From contig NC_065548.1 of the NCBI RefSeq assembly GCF_022605725.1, positions 11,069,644 to 11,133,643 on the forward strand: 64,000 nt of DNA, given 5' to 3'. Source of the stretch: Anthonomus grandis grandis (taxonomy: Eukaryota; Arthropoda; Insecta; Coleoptera; Curculionidae). The notes under the pieces are model-generated. The model worked only from the letters and a program-made list of their open reading frames with translations, had not been told where the DNA came from and did not search any database. Positions within the stretch are counted from its first letter, which is position 1, and every line of letters starts with the position of its first letter. The translations under genes and the position numbers were made by a program. This document shows positions 23,251 to 34,129 of the stretch, one piece after another.

Positions 23251-24300
23251 GAAATTTACTTAAGGTTGGTAAAAATACGAAAAAATATTTGTAATAATTA
23301 ATTTCTGGAAGATAGAAAAATTACGTCAAAATCTCTGAAAAGCATAAGTTGGAAAACAAATGAATTTCTTGTTTAAATTATTTCTGGAAGACAAAAAAGG
23401 ACTTTAAAACCCTAGAGACCTTCGAACGTGTTTCCAATTCGTAGCAAACATTTCATCAAACGCCTGCAAGTAATATTCCGGGAGGCAGTAACGATTTACG
23501 GTACTTATTTTCGTAGTCAGTAAAGAACGATAAAATTGTTAAGTTTATATAGATAATTAACTGGTTAATCTGTGCAAATGGGTAACATGTCTGGTAGGTG
23601 AAAAATTAGCAAAAAATTATCAATACCATTGCTCTTATTTTCGTAGTTCTAAAAATTTGTCAGATAATAGTTTACAATATAATTACAGCTCGGAATATAA
23701 AGCCTTGCCAAACTTGTCCAATGCTCATCAGATGCGTTAAATTCGACATAGTCAATTATTTAGTTTTACTTCTTTTTAGACTAAAGTAAAAAGATTATTG
23801 CATATTATAAGCATTTTTTGAGGTTCGCTATGCTTTTTATGACTGTAAAGTATAACAGTATAACATGTTATAAAGTATAAGAATAAACGTTGGATGAAAA
23901 GTATAAGTTTATTCTATATACGTAGTTATTAGGTTATCTGTGGGACTAGGGTTTAGGCAGATGTTTTCAGGTCACTCTCCTTATTTAACTACTTGACTTG
24001 TAAATCTGAATTGGTTTTACTCCAAAAAGTTAATTACTCTGAAAAACGTAGAAAGCGATTCCCAATTCTTAGAAAACATTTCGTCGAAGGTCTGGAATAA
24101 ATTGCAGAACGAACAAAAATTTGGAAAAAATATTTCCAATTTCTGGAAGACAGAAAAATAATGTACTATCTACAAAACAATGACGAAATACTACCTGGAA
24201 AATAAGTGATTTTTTTTTACTACTCCAAAACCCTGGAAAAGGTATAAAACTATTTCCAATTTGTTAAATTTACTCTAAATTAAACTCCTTTACATATATA

Positions 24301-25067
24301 TGCTAAGGCTCATAATTTGAAACTAAACCCTTTAAAATCGTGTCTCTTATTTCTAAGATCCAATAGAAATAACATAGAACATATTTCTTAAGACTTTGTG
24401 GTTAAAATAGACAATACAGTAGTACCGGTGGTTAATAAAGCAAAGAATTTGGGTATTATTTTTGATAATACTTTGTCTTTTTCAGCCCACATAAACAAAA
24501 AAATTGCCACTGCTTATATGCGCTTAAAATATTTAAATAATCTAAAGCGTCACCTACCGAGTGAAACCAAGTATTTTTTGTGCAACTCTTTAATATTATC
24601 ATTGTTTGATTATGGTGATGTAATCTACAATGATGCAATTAAGTCCAGTGCAACGATATATTAGAATGGTCACCCGTCAAAATACCAGCATTCCACTTGC
24701 CAAACAATGTAAATAGAAGGTGGATGACATTGTTTGGCAGGTGGAATGCTGGTGTTTTGACGGGTGACCATTTTAATATATCGTTGCACTGGACTTTATC
24801 ACATGTACTCTTTCATATACAGAATTTTAAAGTCGGGAAACCCACCATATCTAAGAAAACTTCAATGTGCATGAACATAACCATAACACCAGACGGTTTA
24901 ATATTTTTAGGGTTCCTCAGCATACAACAGCAGCTTTGCAAAAATCATTTAGTTACGTTGCAGTTCATTTGTGGAACAATTTGCCTCATTGTGTTAAAGA
25001 TTATTCTCTTTATAAGTATAAGAAGTACATAAGAAATATGCTTATGCAGTCACAGTATGATGCCTAA
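24301..25067 (+). pseudogene. CR1-like LINE RT C-terminal region, broken by a hairpin
   Basis: Reads 'AKAHNLKLNPLKSCLLFLRS', then 24398-24664 'KAKNLGIIFDNTLSFSAHIN' and 'YFLCNSLILSLFDYGDVIYN', matching the RT thumb of the frame at 47120-48496. The alignment is then replaced by a 152-bp hairpin (24643-24794) and resumes as 'HMYSFIYRILKSGNPPYL', 'NIFRVPQHTTAALQKSF', 'VHLWNNLPHCVKDYSLYKYK' to the stop at about 25067. About 43 residues of family sequence are missing where the hairpin sits. The catalytic core is not present because of 5' truncation. Confidence 0.85.
24643..24794. repeat. 68-bp arm near-perfect hairpin
   Basis: 24643-24710 and 24727-24794 are reverse complements with 3 mismatches in 68, separated by 16 bases. 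It sits inside the LINE coding region and substitutes for part of it. The high identity means it formed recently or is being homogenised. Confidence 0.9.
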
Positions 25068-26065
25068 TAATTAAATATGTATTGAAATAATATCAATAGG
25101 ACTTTTTTCCAGTCTCTTTTCATTCAGGTTCTGTCATATTCATGTAGCTGTACTGGGTCTTCACTTACATTTTCGTTTCGCATTTAACAAGATATACCTG
25201 TATCATATTATTTATATATTGGATGTGTTTCCTCTCCTGCGCTTCCCTGATTCAGTCGCTGCCTACCCCTGCCCTGTGTACATAAATATAAATAAATTGT
25301 ATTTTTTTTTTCAAGCTCTCACTATCAAAAAGTATCGAAGAAATATTAGTAGGATTTTTTTTAGTTTTCTTGTTATTTTGTTTCCTTTTTTGTTGCTTTT
25401 TCTTGAGGACGTATCACTTAAAAGTGCCTCTTGCAGAGGTACTTTTGAGAAACGGTTTTTATAATCGAGATGCATTCCTATTTGCTAACTTCTCTTACAT
25501 CATAAGTACAACTGTTTTGTAATTTTTGATATTGGCAAATAAACGTTTTGAATTTGAATTTGTGGAAAAGATTTCATAAAACGCCTTAATGAAAGAGCGA
25601 AAAATCGTTTATTTCGTCAAATGCCTGGAAGAAAAAGTAAAATTACTTTAAATGCCTAAGTAGTATCAAAAAAATATTTCCAATTTCTGGAAGACAAAGA
25701 AATAACGTCATAATACCAGGAAGACCTAACCTGATAAACGAACACAAAAATCTTTACAATCTCTGAAAAAGATAACAAATTACTCCAAAACCCTGAAAAC
25801 ATATAAAACTATTTCCAATTCATACAAACATTTCGTCAAACGCCTTAAAGAAAAAGCAATATTGCTTTAAATGCCTTAAAAATACGACTAATTATTTCCA
25901 GTTTCTGGAAAGCAAAGAAAATGTTTACAATTCCTGAAAGAGTTAAAAACTTACTCTAGAGCCCTGGAAAACGTATAAATCTATTTAAAACTATTGGAAA
26001 ATCGTTAATTACTTGGAATAATATGCAAAATTATTTTAAACCCTAAAATATATCACAACAAGTTA

Positions 26066-27445
26066 TTGCCCATTCTTTTTCTTATTTCTGCGCCCTCTTC
26101 AATGAAGGTCGACGATCACATTGACAAATGCGTGTTTCCATCTTGCGCCATTATAAGGATTTGATCCAGTTTCTGAGTTTTTGCATCCAGGACAGTCGCG
26201 TTCTTCCCAAACCTCTGTTTCCTTTCAACTTTATTTCAGTTATTAGTTGGGATAACTCGTACTTTTCACACCTGAGTAGGTGGCATTAGTATGCTGTTTT
26301 TCTCCTGTTTATGATATGTTATACTCTGCAGTACTACTTTATGGTTCGTGATTCTCTCCATCCAAGAAATCCTCAGCATTCATCTGTGGCTGAGTTCAAA
26401 CATCTTTAGTCCATTCATCATGCCCGCCTTCAACGTCAAAATCGTACAACAGAATTAGTATTACTTACTAACTTACTAACTAACTTAGATGCAGCCTCAG
26501 GTCTAAGTATGAATCAGAGAGGAGTCGCATATATCGCATAAATCCGAGGCGTGCTTGATCAATTCTAGTCTTTATTTCGTTATCGGGATTTGTCTCTCTT
26601 TCAATCCAAAAACGCAAATATCTTAAAGGATTTACCATTTCTAGGACTTCGCCGTTGATTTGCAATTGAATCGGGATATTCTGATTCTGACCTTGTCTTC
26701 ATTTTCTTAATGATGATCTTTATTCTAGTGTGAGCATGCTCCTTGAACGTTATCTATAATATTCTTAAGGACAACGTTTGTGCCGGTCATTCGTACCGTA
26801 TCATCAGTATGTCTTATGCTGTTGACGGTTTCTCCATTTACTCTGATTCCATCAAAAATATTTTCTAGTGCGGCTTTAAGCAGCTCTTCTGAAAAAACAT
26901 TAAAAAAACCGGTGTCAGGATGCATACCTGTCAAACTTCTTAACAAATCTCTATTTTCTTTTCATCGATTCCCATGTTGACAAGGCACTTTATGATGCCT
27001 GTATGTGAAACTCTATCAAATGCCTTTTCGAAGTCAACAGGGCTTATGTATAGGCTCTTTTGCTGGTCCATGCATTTCTGAGCAAGAATTTATAGGCTAA
27101 ACAGTTACTTCAATTGTGGACTATCCTGAGAAGGATCTATAGGGCGTTACTCATTAGACTAATCAACCTTGCAGTAAGTCATTTACTCTAAAGTCATTGC
27201 ATTGACGAATATTCGGCTTTTTGGGAATGGGAATGAATGTGGGCTCAAGTCGTCCTATTGGAACTTAACCAGAGTTATATATTTGATTGATTAACTTTAG
27301 GAGGAGATCCAACTTTCCTTCATCAATTAACTTAACAACTTCTAAATAAATATTGTCTGGTCTATATAGTACTGTCTGGACTGTTCTTTAGTTAATAGCA
27401 CGTTTAAGTTCCCATTTAATTATCGCAGGATCTTCTCGTTAGTCG
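26066..27445 (-). pseudogene. RTE-like LINE reverse transcriptase relic
   Basis: Minus strand order: 'SLYISPVDFEKAFDRVSHTG' (motif A, 27000-27060), 'VFSEELLKAALENIFDGIRV', 'NSIRHTDDTVRMTG' (motif C, with HTDD in place of YADD, 26800-26840), 'MQINGEVLEMVNPLRYLRFW', 'RIDQARLGFMRYMRLLSD' (26500-26660), 'MLRISWMERITNHKVV' (about 26360) and a diverged tail 'GRTRLSWMQKLRNWI' (about 26180). The two catalytic aspartates of motif C are still present, but many stops and frameshifts make it non-functional. It interrupts the foldback repeats at about 26062 and 27475. Confidence 0.8.
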
Positions 27446-27479
27446 GAAAACAAATCTGAGATGTAATTTTTCTATATGA

Positions 27480-28454
27480 ATATTATTATTGCCAATTAAC
27501 AAAAATATATATTTAATTCCAGGCAATTTAAACAAATCCAGGATCAAAATTTTAAAAAAAAAATTAAAGGCTTTATCAAAAAAATACTCTTAAGACTGTG
27601 AAATTTATTACAATTATTTGTTTACAATTTCTGAAAGACAGCAAAATGACATTCAATTCTAGAAGATATAAAAAAAACGACTCCGAAAGCCTGAAAAGCG
27701 TTATTTACAAATTATTGGCAACTCTAAAAAATTAAATATTTTGTTCCAGGTAACTTGAAAAATGGCCTAGAACGAAAGTCAAAAATTACTTTTAAGACTA
27801 TTAAAATTACCTTAAAGGTCCGAAGGACAAGCCTGGAAGATAAAAAACTACTCCAAAAGCCTGGAAAACGTATAAAATCATTTCTAATTGCTGAAAAATA
27901 TTTCATCAATATTCAAATGCTTGGAATAAAGCGGAAGATTAATTCGAGTGCCTAGAATATCTAAAATATTAATATTAACAATTTAAAAAAATTGTTCCGT
28001 GTAATTTAAAAGATTATTTCCACGTTTTTGTGAGTAATTTTACAGGCATTATTATAATTTTGATATGTGAAACTGTTTCTTAAGAGGCAAAAATTATATC
28101 GAATACCAAAAAGACGTCACAAACTAAATTGAATTTGAATAAAATATTTCTAATACCTGGAAGGCCTGGAAAAAAATTATTTGAAAATGCTGGAAAAGCT
28201 AAAAAAATATTTCTAATTCCTGGAAAATATTTAAAATTTCGTCATGGAATAAAACCAAGAATTACTTCAAACGCCTCCATATGAAAAATTACTGCGTATT
28301 CATGGAATAGACTTTAAAAATTTTAAACAAACGTTTTTTTAGATGAAACCAAAAGCTTAAAATTCCTGGAGCAAAATTGAAAGGTCATTAAAGTTGAGGA
28401 ATATGAAAAATAATTTTAGGTTCATGAAAAATGTAAAAAAATATTTCAAAATGT
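27480..28454 (+). repeat. Degenerate short-unit repeats of the foldback region
   Basis: Continuation of the 'cctggaaaa...tatttccaatt' units after the RTE-like insertion, in the same orientation as 23255-25780. The frames 27724-27909 and 27755-27955 lie within these repeats and are not considered genes. Confidence 0.6.
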
Positions 28455-28670
28455 TTAAAAATCTAAGGTAAATTTAATAAATATTTTTGAAATATTCAAA
28501 TAGCGAAGACATATAACCCCATAAATAGCAGAGGATAGTCTAACCAGCCATATCCAGTTCTCCATGCAGGGGCACCCAAAGTAACTTCGTATGTGAGAAG
28601 AGCTTTGACGATAGATGATTAGATCCAGTGGAAGATCCTTGATAAATGGTTTAAGGCCAAAAAAAAACAA
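28455..28670 (-). pseudogene. LINE RT thumb fragment
   Basis: The minus-strand frame reads 'FFGLKPFIKDLPLDLIIYRQ' then 'SSHIRSYFGCPCMENWIWLV'. It aligns in order with 'WGLSPKILHWIYSRIVIPLH' at 17250-17330 and with the known thumb pattern 'W-x-Y-x-x-V-V-R-P'. Only about 60 residues remain, so the clade cannot be fixed. Confidence 0.45.
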
Positions 28671-28734
28671 TCCAGTATTTTAACATATGTAATATTAAAT
28701 TCTTTATTAACAATAAAAACAATAATTATAAGTA

Positions 28735-28807
28735 TAATAAATTCTTATCCAATTAACTAATATAGGCAACTGTTTCTCCACAGGAGGGGTCGCTTACAGG
28801 TTTTGTG
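28735..28807 (+). repeat. Direct repeat copy 1 of ~73 bp
   Basis: 'aattaactaatataggca' followed by 'ctgtttctccaca' and 'gaggggtcgcttacaggtt' occurs here and at 30805-30877 in the same orientation, about 95% identical by eye. The two copies flank the right foldback arm. Confidence 0.75.
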
Positions 28808-28813
28808 TAACCT

Positions 28814-28842
28814 TTCATTTCGCCGCATTAGGGTATTATCAG
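28814..28842 (-). ncRNA. Hammerhead-like core in left snapback arm
   Basis: Minus strand reads CUGAUAA, a helix II region with GCC/GGC, and GAAA. G8 of the CUGANGA box is changed to A and no palindromic helix III follows, so this copy is likely inactive. It is the mirror of the site at 28951-28983. Confidence 0.35.
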
Positions 28843-28971
28843 ACCTCATCTAAATACAAAAACTACACACTTACTCTCACTAACATAAATAAAAATATGC
28901 GTGCGTTATTGAGTCAATAACGGTGTGTAGTTTTTGTATTTAGATGAGGTCTGATGATGCCCTAATGCGGC
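28822..28971. repeat. Snapback with 49-bp arms
   Basis: 28822-28870 and 28923-28971 are reverse complements with 2 mismatches in 49 and a 52-bp loop. Each arm contains a hammerhead-like core at its outer end. No target duplication was identified. Confidence 0.85.
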
Positions 28972-28983
28972 AAAACGCGTAAC
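28951..28983 (+). ncRNA. Hammerhead ribozyme-like core
   Basis: CUGAUGA, helix II GCC/GGC, AAA in place of GAA, the palindrome ACGCGU and A as cleavage nucleotide; the flanks AGGU and ACCU can form helix I. The single G12 to A change would be expected to reduce or abolish cleavage. Typical of hammerheads reported in Penelope-like elements. Confidence 0.5.
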
Positions 28984-29029
28984 CTTTTAAATAGACACTT
29001 GATTTGTGAGACTTTGACTTTGAGTATAC

Positions 29030-30745
29030 TTTCTCTTCCTTTGGTCATTTGTGTGTTCGTCTACCCGGTTAGGTCTTCCTGGTATTTTGACGTATTTCTT
29101 CTGTCTTCCAGAAATTTTTCCGTAGTGTTTAGGCATCTAAAGTAATTTTGCTTTTTCTTCCAGGCGTTTGACGAAATAAACGATTTTTCGCTCTTTCCTT
29201 AAGGTGTTTGATAAAATCTTTTCTACAAATTTTGAAATAGTTTATACCTTTTAGGCTTTTGAAGTCATTTTTAATCTCTTTTAAGTATTGTAAGCATTTT
29301 CGATGAGTGTCAAAATAGCTGAGTCTTTCAGGTATTTTGACTTAAATTCTAGAAATTAAAAATATTTTTTTTAAATATTTTTTAAGCATTTAAAGTAATT
29401 TGTATTTCCTTGTAGGCATTTATTTGACAAAATATGTTGTACGGATTGGAAATAGTTTTATACGTTTCTCAGGGATTTAAAGTACTTTTTTTTGTCATCC
29501 AGAAATAGTAAAAAGAAATCACTCATTTTCCAGGTTATGTTTATTAGGTATTTTTGGTCTTCCAAAAATTGAAATAATTTTTTCGTATTTTTTTTGGAAT
29601 TTTTAGTCATTTTGCAATTTATTTCAGGCATTCGACGAAATGTTTTCAGAGTAATTAACTTTTTGGAGTAAAACCAAGTCAGATTCACAAGTCAAGTAGG
29701 AGACATAGCGCCGAAGGTAACAACGCTGGAATGTAAGTGATCTGAAAACATCTGCCTAAACCCTAGTCCCTCAGATACCTAATAACTACGTCATTATATA
29801 CATATACAGTATAATTAATGAATCAATACTTTTTATCACCTACATAATATTTCCAATTCCACATTTCTAATTTCACCTATATGTATAATTGACCATTTTA
29901 TGCTTCTTGCTAAGTAAGTTGGATCTGGGGTCAAATAAAACTCAAGTTTTAGATTTTAATGCTGCCGACGTTTCGGCCTATATGAGTCCATCCTTAGGGC
30001 GATAAAAATTAAAAATCTTGTACAGTCATAAAAAGCGTAGCGAACCTCAAAAAATGCTTATAATATGCAATGATCTTTTTGCTTCGGTCTAAAAAAAAAG
30101 TTGAACCAGATAATTGACTATGTCGAATTTAACGCACCTGATGCGCATTGGACAAGTCTGGCAAGGCTTTATATTTCGATCTGTAAATATATTTTAAACT
30201 ATCATCTGACAAATTTTTAGAACTACGAAAATAAGGGCAATGGTATTGATAGTTTTTTGCTAATTTTTCTCCTACTAGACATGCTACCCATAGACACAGA
30301 TTAACCAGTTAATTTTTTTCTTAGTTTCACCGTAATAAAATTATTTTTATCACTAGAAAAAAGTGCAGTATATTCGTACTTCCTAACGCATTTTCCGACT
30401 TAACCCATCGCAAAATCCTTTTTACATATGTATGAATTATACTTAGAATAACAAACTTAATAATTTTATCATTCTTTACTGACTACGAAAACAAGTATCG
30501 TAAATCGTTACTGCCTCCCGGACTATTACTTGCAGGCGTTTGATGAAAAGTTTGCTACGAATTGGAAATACGTTCGTAGTTCTCTAGGGTTTTAAAGTCC
30601 TTTTTTGTCTTCCAGAAATAATTTAAAAAAGAAATTCATTTGTTTTCTTGCAACTTATCTGACGTAATTTTTCTTCTCAGAAATTAATTATTACAATTAT
30701 ATTTTTTCGTATTCTAACCAACCTTAAGTAAATTTCTTGTTTCTT
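29030..30745 (-). repeat. Right arm of large foldback-like inverted repeat
   Basis: Reverse complement of this arm reproduces the order of the left arm: 'ggttaggtcttcctggta' pairs with 25720-25735, 'cgctctttccttaaggtg' with 25588-25605, 'ttttggagtaaaacc' with 24010-24030, 'cctaaaccctagtccctcag' with 23940-23960, 'aaaaagcgtagcgaacctca' with 23820-23840 and 'aatcgttactgcctcccgg' with 23478-23500. The arm is longer than the left one by an insertion around 29800-30000. Confidence 0.75.
29935..30010 (-). ncRNA. Penelope-type end with hammerhead-like core (29967-29997)
   Basis: Minus strand reads CUAAGGAUG (a diverged CUGAUGA box), a helix II with one mismatch (GGACU/AGGCC), GAAACGUC, and GCC/GGC flanks able to form helix I. 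It is absent from the left foldback arm, so it entered the right arm after the arms separated. Confidence 0.4.
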
Positions 30746-30804
30746 CTTCTATTTCCAAATTTCTACAATTTCTTTGATCTTTTTCCATTTTTTTAAATTT
30801 TGAT

Positions 30805-30877
30805 TATAATAAATTCTTACCCAATTAACTAATATAGGCACCTGTTTCTCCACATGAGGGGTCGCTTACAGGTTACA
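30805..30877 (+). repeat. Direct repeat copy 2 of ~73 bp
   Basis: Second copy of the 28735-28807 sequence, same orientation, immediately beyond the right foldback arm. Confidence 0.75.
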
Positions 30878-30879
30878 CA

Positions 30880-33465
30880 AAACCCTCCGTCATTTGTTAT
30901 TGGTACACCTGTATAACAGATATACGGAGGAAAGCGCGTGTCTTCGGCGCAAAACAATTTTCGGTTATTATTTTAAGGTAGTTTAGAGACCGTATCGTTA
31001 TCAGGCCCCATTTTATAAACAGAAAGGCACCCGTCACAGGTGCCAACTTATACACATCTTTTATGTCCAATATTCGTATTCGTATACGGTGAGTACAAAT
31101 AACGACTTCTTTTGTAGCAGATGATAAAAAGCAGATGGTGCTTGAGGACTGCCGCATGTGTGAAAAACAATACTTATACAGGGTGTTTTAGTTTAGATTG
31201 GTGATGTCAAACAACCTTAGAGCATGACATTTTCTTTGAGATATCTGTGAATATTGCCGATATGGCTTGCAATTACAAGAAACGTTTAGAAGTTTGTGAG
31301 TTAACTTTTTGGTTTAATAATAGTTCCCAATCTGGTAGAGGAAATTTAGGCTGCAATTCCTCAAGATATACTAAGATCCCATTACAATCCACTACTTATT
31401 GGTAAGCTATGGGGTGAGATTTTGCCTCTTGTATAGTTAGTTCAAGTGCCCACAAGAAATAAGGAAAACCAAACTTTGGAATACGATTTTTAGATACGAC
31501 CCTTGTGAATCTAATGAAATTATCCCCAAAGCCGTGGCCCTTATAGTTTTTGAGACCTGTCATTTTTGGCAGGCAATTTGGGGCCAAAAAAATGGTCAAA
31601 AGAAGGAAGCTTGTCAATTCTTAACCTGTGAACCCAGTTTTTTATGGAATTAAATTTAGTTCTAGCCTTTATAATACAGAAACATTCGCCTGCGACAATA
31701 GAAATATCCCAGCAATGACACTATTCCCTTGCAGATGTACCAAAAATGTTTCTGTAACCTTTGTTAATGTGATTTTATGTGAGATCTTATGTGGGATGTT
31801 TCTGCGACATTTTAGAATGTCGGTGTATGTATTTAGTACATAATATATTTGCTGTGGAAATATAATATGTTTATGTTTCCGCATTTTCAAATGAAACATT
31901 TATAGCTATATTTTTGTTACAGATTTAAAATAACTGAAAAAAAATCAATATTTACTTGATAGCAATAAATGTATTTTTTTATATACTTTTATGATATAAC
32001 ACATATTACACCTATTTTACATAAATATATTTTTTTATCTTAGAACTGGTATAAGAAAGTATTACCTACCTGCAAAAGCAATAGACAGATTTTAAGCCTT
32101 TATAAATAAATATTAAGGAAATTACACTGTTGAAATCTGAAATATTAAACCATAGATTATAACTTATATATTTGCACCACGTTGTCGCGTCACACTAACA
32201 AAAACCTAAAAGCGACCATTAGCCGGTGAAAACGACCGGTTCATAGCATCACTGCAGCTAGTGCAGCCAAAGTAAGTCTGGTGTCTTTTAGTTTGTAACT
32301 AATAATTAAAAGATAACTATCTTATTTCTATGGCGGTTAATTTAAATAGATAATTCTGGGATAGTTTTGCAAAATATCTGTAGAGATTTAAACGAATTGT
32401 TGTGGTGAAGTGGTAGTATATTATATTATTATTTATAATTTTTAGACGACATTAGATATTAAAAATTATTTATTTAATGCATATTATGTGTAAATTGGGT
32501 CATAAATGGTACTTAAATGGTATGTTTCTGGCATGTCCTATGTTATCTGAGACATAGTTTGTAAAAAAAAAATCTCAAGTAAATCATTAAAAGGAATATA
32601 CTTCCTATAGTTTTTGAATACTGCTAGTTCTTTAAATTCAACGAGATTATTTTTAACGTCTTAGGCCTTATATTTATCTCTCTTAGGCATTTTTGAGGCC
32701 AACTTTGGAGTTTTATTTGCATTTAATTTAATCTTATCTTCCTACTTTAGGCTGCCATTGGGAGTCAGCGTTGATACTATTTAAATAGCTAGTACACTAA
32801 ATGATTTCATTCCAAAGTAGACCATAGATTTAGATTTCTTGAAGAACCCAAATCGGGTGTATGACTCCTTTCATTAACAGCAATCACTTGATAGATTCTA
32901 TCGAAAAAATAAAGACCAGAGAGCAAAGGTGCCATCTTAGCATCAACAGGAGTGAAGTTGGTATACTTAGACAACTACATTGCTGTGTGCACGAATCATT
33001 CGTGTCGATAGTCAAAATATAGAAGTCGATATTATATCACAAGAGTCCCCGTTTTTAAGAAGATCTTGATCTTGGTCTCATTAAGAGGTGTGCACTAGAT
33101 GTGCAGTTTTCAGTGATACACTAGTGAAACATTCTCGTATGGATCATGAAGTAGATTAAGAGATGAGCTTTATGAAGTCTCAAAGGACGATCACCACCAT
33201 TCCTCTACTTAAACTATTGTAAATGTACCCATTTCATTTCTTCGAACTGTTGATAATTTCAAGTGACTAGGGTTTCTTTTTGGAAGAAATTGATATCCAA
33301 AATTGCTTATACTTATTCTAAACAGTAAATCTAACTAAATGTTAAGAGTGTATGTGCATGATAAGGTACAACAGAATAATTTTTTATGATACTCAATAAA
33401 ACAAATGAATAAATCAACAAAACAAACGTAGAAGTACTCAAAAATGTCTGACAAAATAATAATCC
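30880..33465. other. No recognisable gene
   Basis: Mixed AT-rich sequence. 'tacagggtgttttagttt' at 31177 resembles the outer end of mariner-like elements but I found no partner. Frames at 30897-31157, 31396-31617 and 31628-31899 are anonymous and overlap each other on both strands. A GC-bearing stretch at 32180-32280 shows no frame. Confidence 0.5.
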
Positions 33466-33469
33466 GTAA

Positions 33470-33735
33470 TGAAAGAAACGAAGCTGCTAAAGGGCAAAAA
33501 AGCATATTCCGGGGTTAGCGTAAGGGTCTACAAGAAGAGAATGTCCCCTCGCCGCTCCCTATGCCTGCTATGTCATCCAGTTATTGTCATCAATTTATGC
33601 GGGACCCCGAAACGGGCATCTCCTGCCCGTTCCCAGTCTAACCACGTGTCCTATATTTCACCGCCGGATCACCCCTCCCGTCAACAACCCGCTCTGTCTC
33701 CTTTTGCTTTGTTGCCAAATTTTCGTTAGCTCGGT
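33470..33735. promoter_or_regulatory. GC-rich noncoding block with CACGTG E-box
   Basis: GC-rich compared with both sides, containing CACGTG at 33643-33648. A frame 33469-33729 (+) crosses it, but the protein is proline/serine/arginine rich with no domain, and would need an unusual composition shift; I regard the block as noncoding or as an exon I cannot recognise. Confidence 0.25.
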
Positions 33736-34128
33736 TTTTGTAATTTAGGATATAATTAATAATTAATAAGGGATTTTCATTAAGGTTGTCCTAATTTTAT
33801 GTTCTTTTTTTAATATAATATAAAAAAATAGATCAAACATCATATAAGGTGCCTTAAAGAGTCATTACAACTTCTTTCCATATGATCCCTTAAAAGCCTT
33901 CCTGGAATTTTCTCTTTTATCCAAAAGTCTTTTGGATCAAAATTTAAAAATAGTAGATCCTCTTTCTACAGAAGCCAGCTAACGTTCATAGCAACATCAA
34001 CCAAACAGAAGATTGTTTAGCTCCAGTAATGAACCAACCAAAGTTAAGTACGTCTTTAAAAGAGATTCAATTAATTAAATTGAAGTATCAGTATAAATAG
34101 AACCACAAGATTTGGTACTGCAACCTCC
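33736..34128. other. No recognisable gene
   Basis: AT-rich filler before the direct duplication. Confidence 0.5.
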
Positions 34129-34129
34129 C

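Larger units (their letters stand above)
24264..25562 (+). mobile_element. 5'-truncated CR1-like LINE with (AATTTG)n tail
   Basis: Comparison with the right foldback arm, where 'actatttcaaaatttg' is directly followed by 'tagaaaagatttt', shows that the insertion starts after AATTTG at 24258-24263 and ends with AATTTG repeats at 25551-25562. The body encodes the LINE C-terminus; about 490 bases of 3' UTR follow. The tail repeat is the same as in the copy at 46706-48609, so both belong to one family. Confidence 0.85.
23255..25780 (+). repeat. Left arm of large foldback-like inverted repeat (interrupted)
   Basis: The arm is built of degenerate short units such as 'cctggaaaacgtataaaact', 'atttccaattcgtag', 'atttcgtcaaacgcctgga' and 'atttctggaagacaaa', plus unique blocks ('taacgatttacggtacttat', 'ttgaggttcgctatgc', 'gtgggactagggtttaggca'). 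The same order appears reversed and complemented at 29030-30745. A LINE (24264-25562) interrupts the arm. Similar units continue to 26060 and at 27480-28450 in the spacer. Long inverted repeats made of short repeats resemble foldback elements. Confidence 0.7.

Noticed and set aside
25219..25464. Plus-strand frame
   Set aside because: Lies in the 3' UTR of the LINE at 24264-25562.
31174..31200. 'tacagggtgttttag' as a mariner end
   Set aside because: Typical terminal word, but no inverted partner or transposase remnant within several kilobases.
33469..33729. 86-residue plus frame in GC-rich block
   Set aside because: Low-complexity Pro/Ser/Arg protein without a domain; not enough to call a gene.
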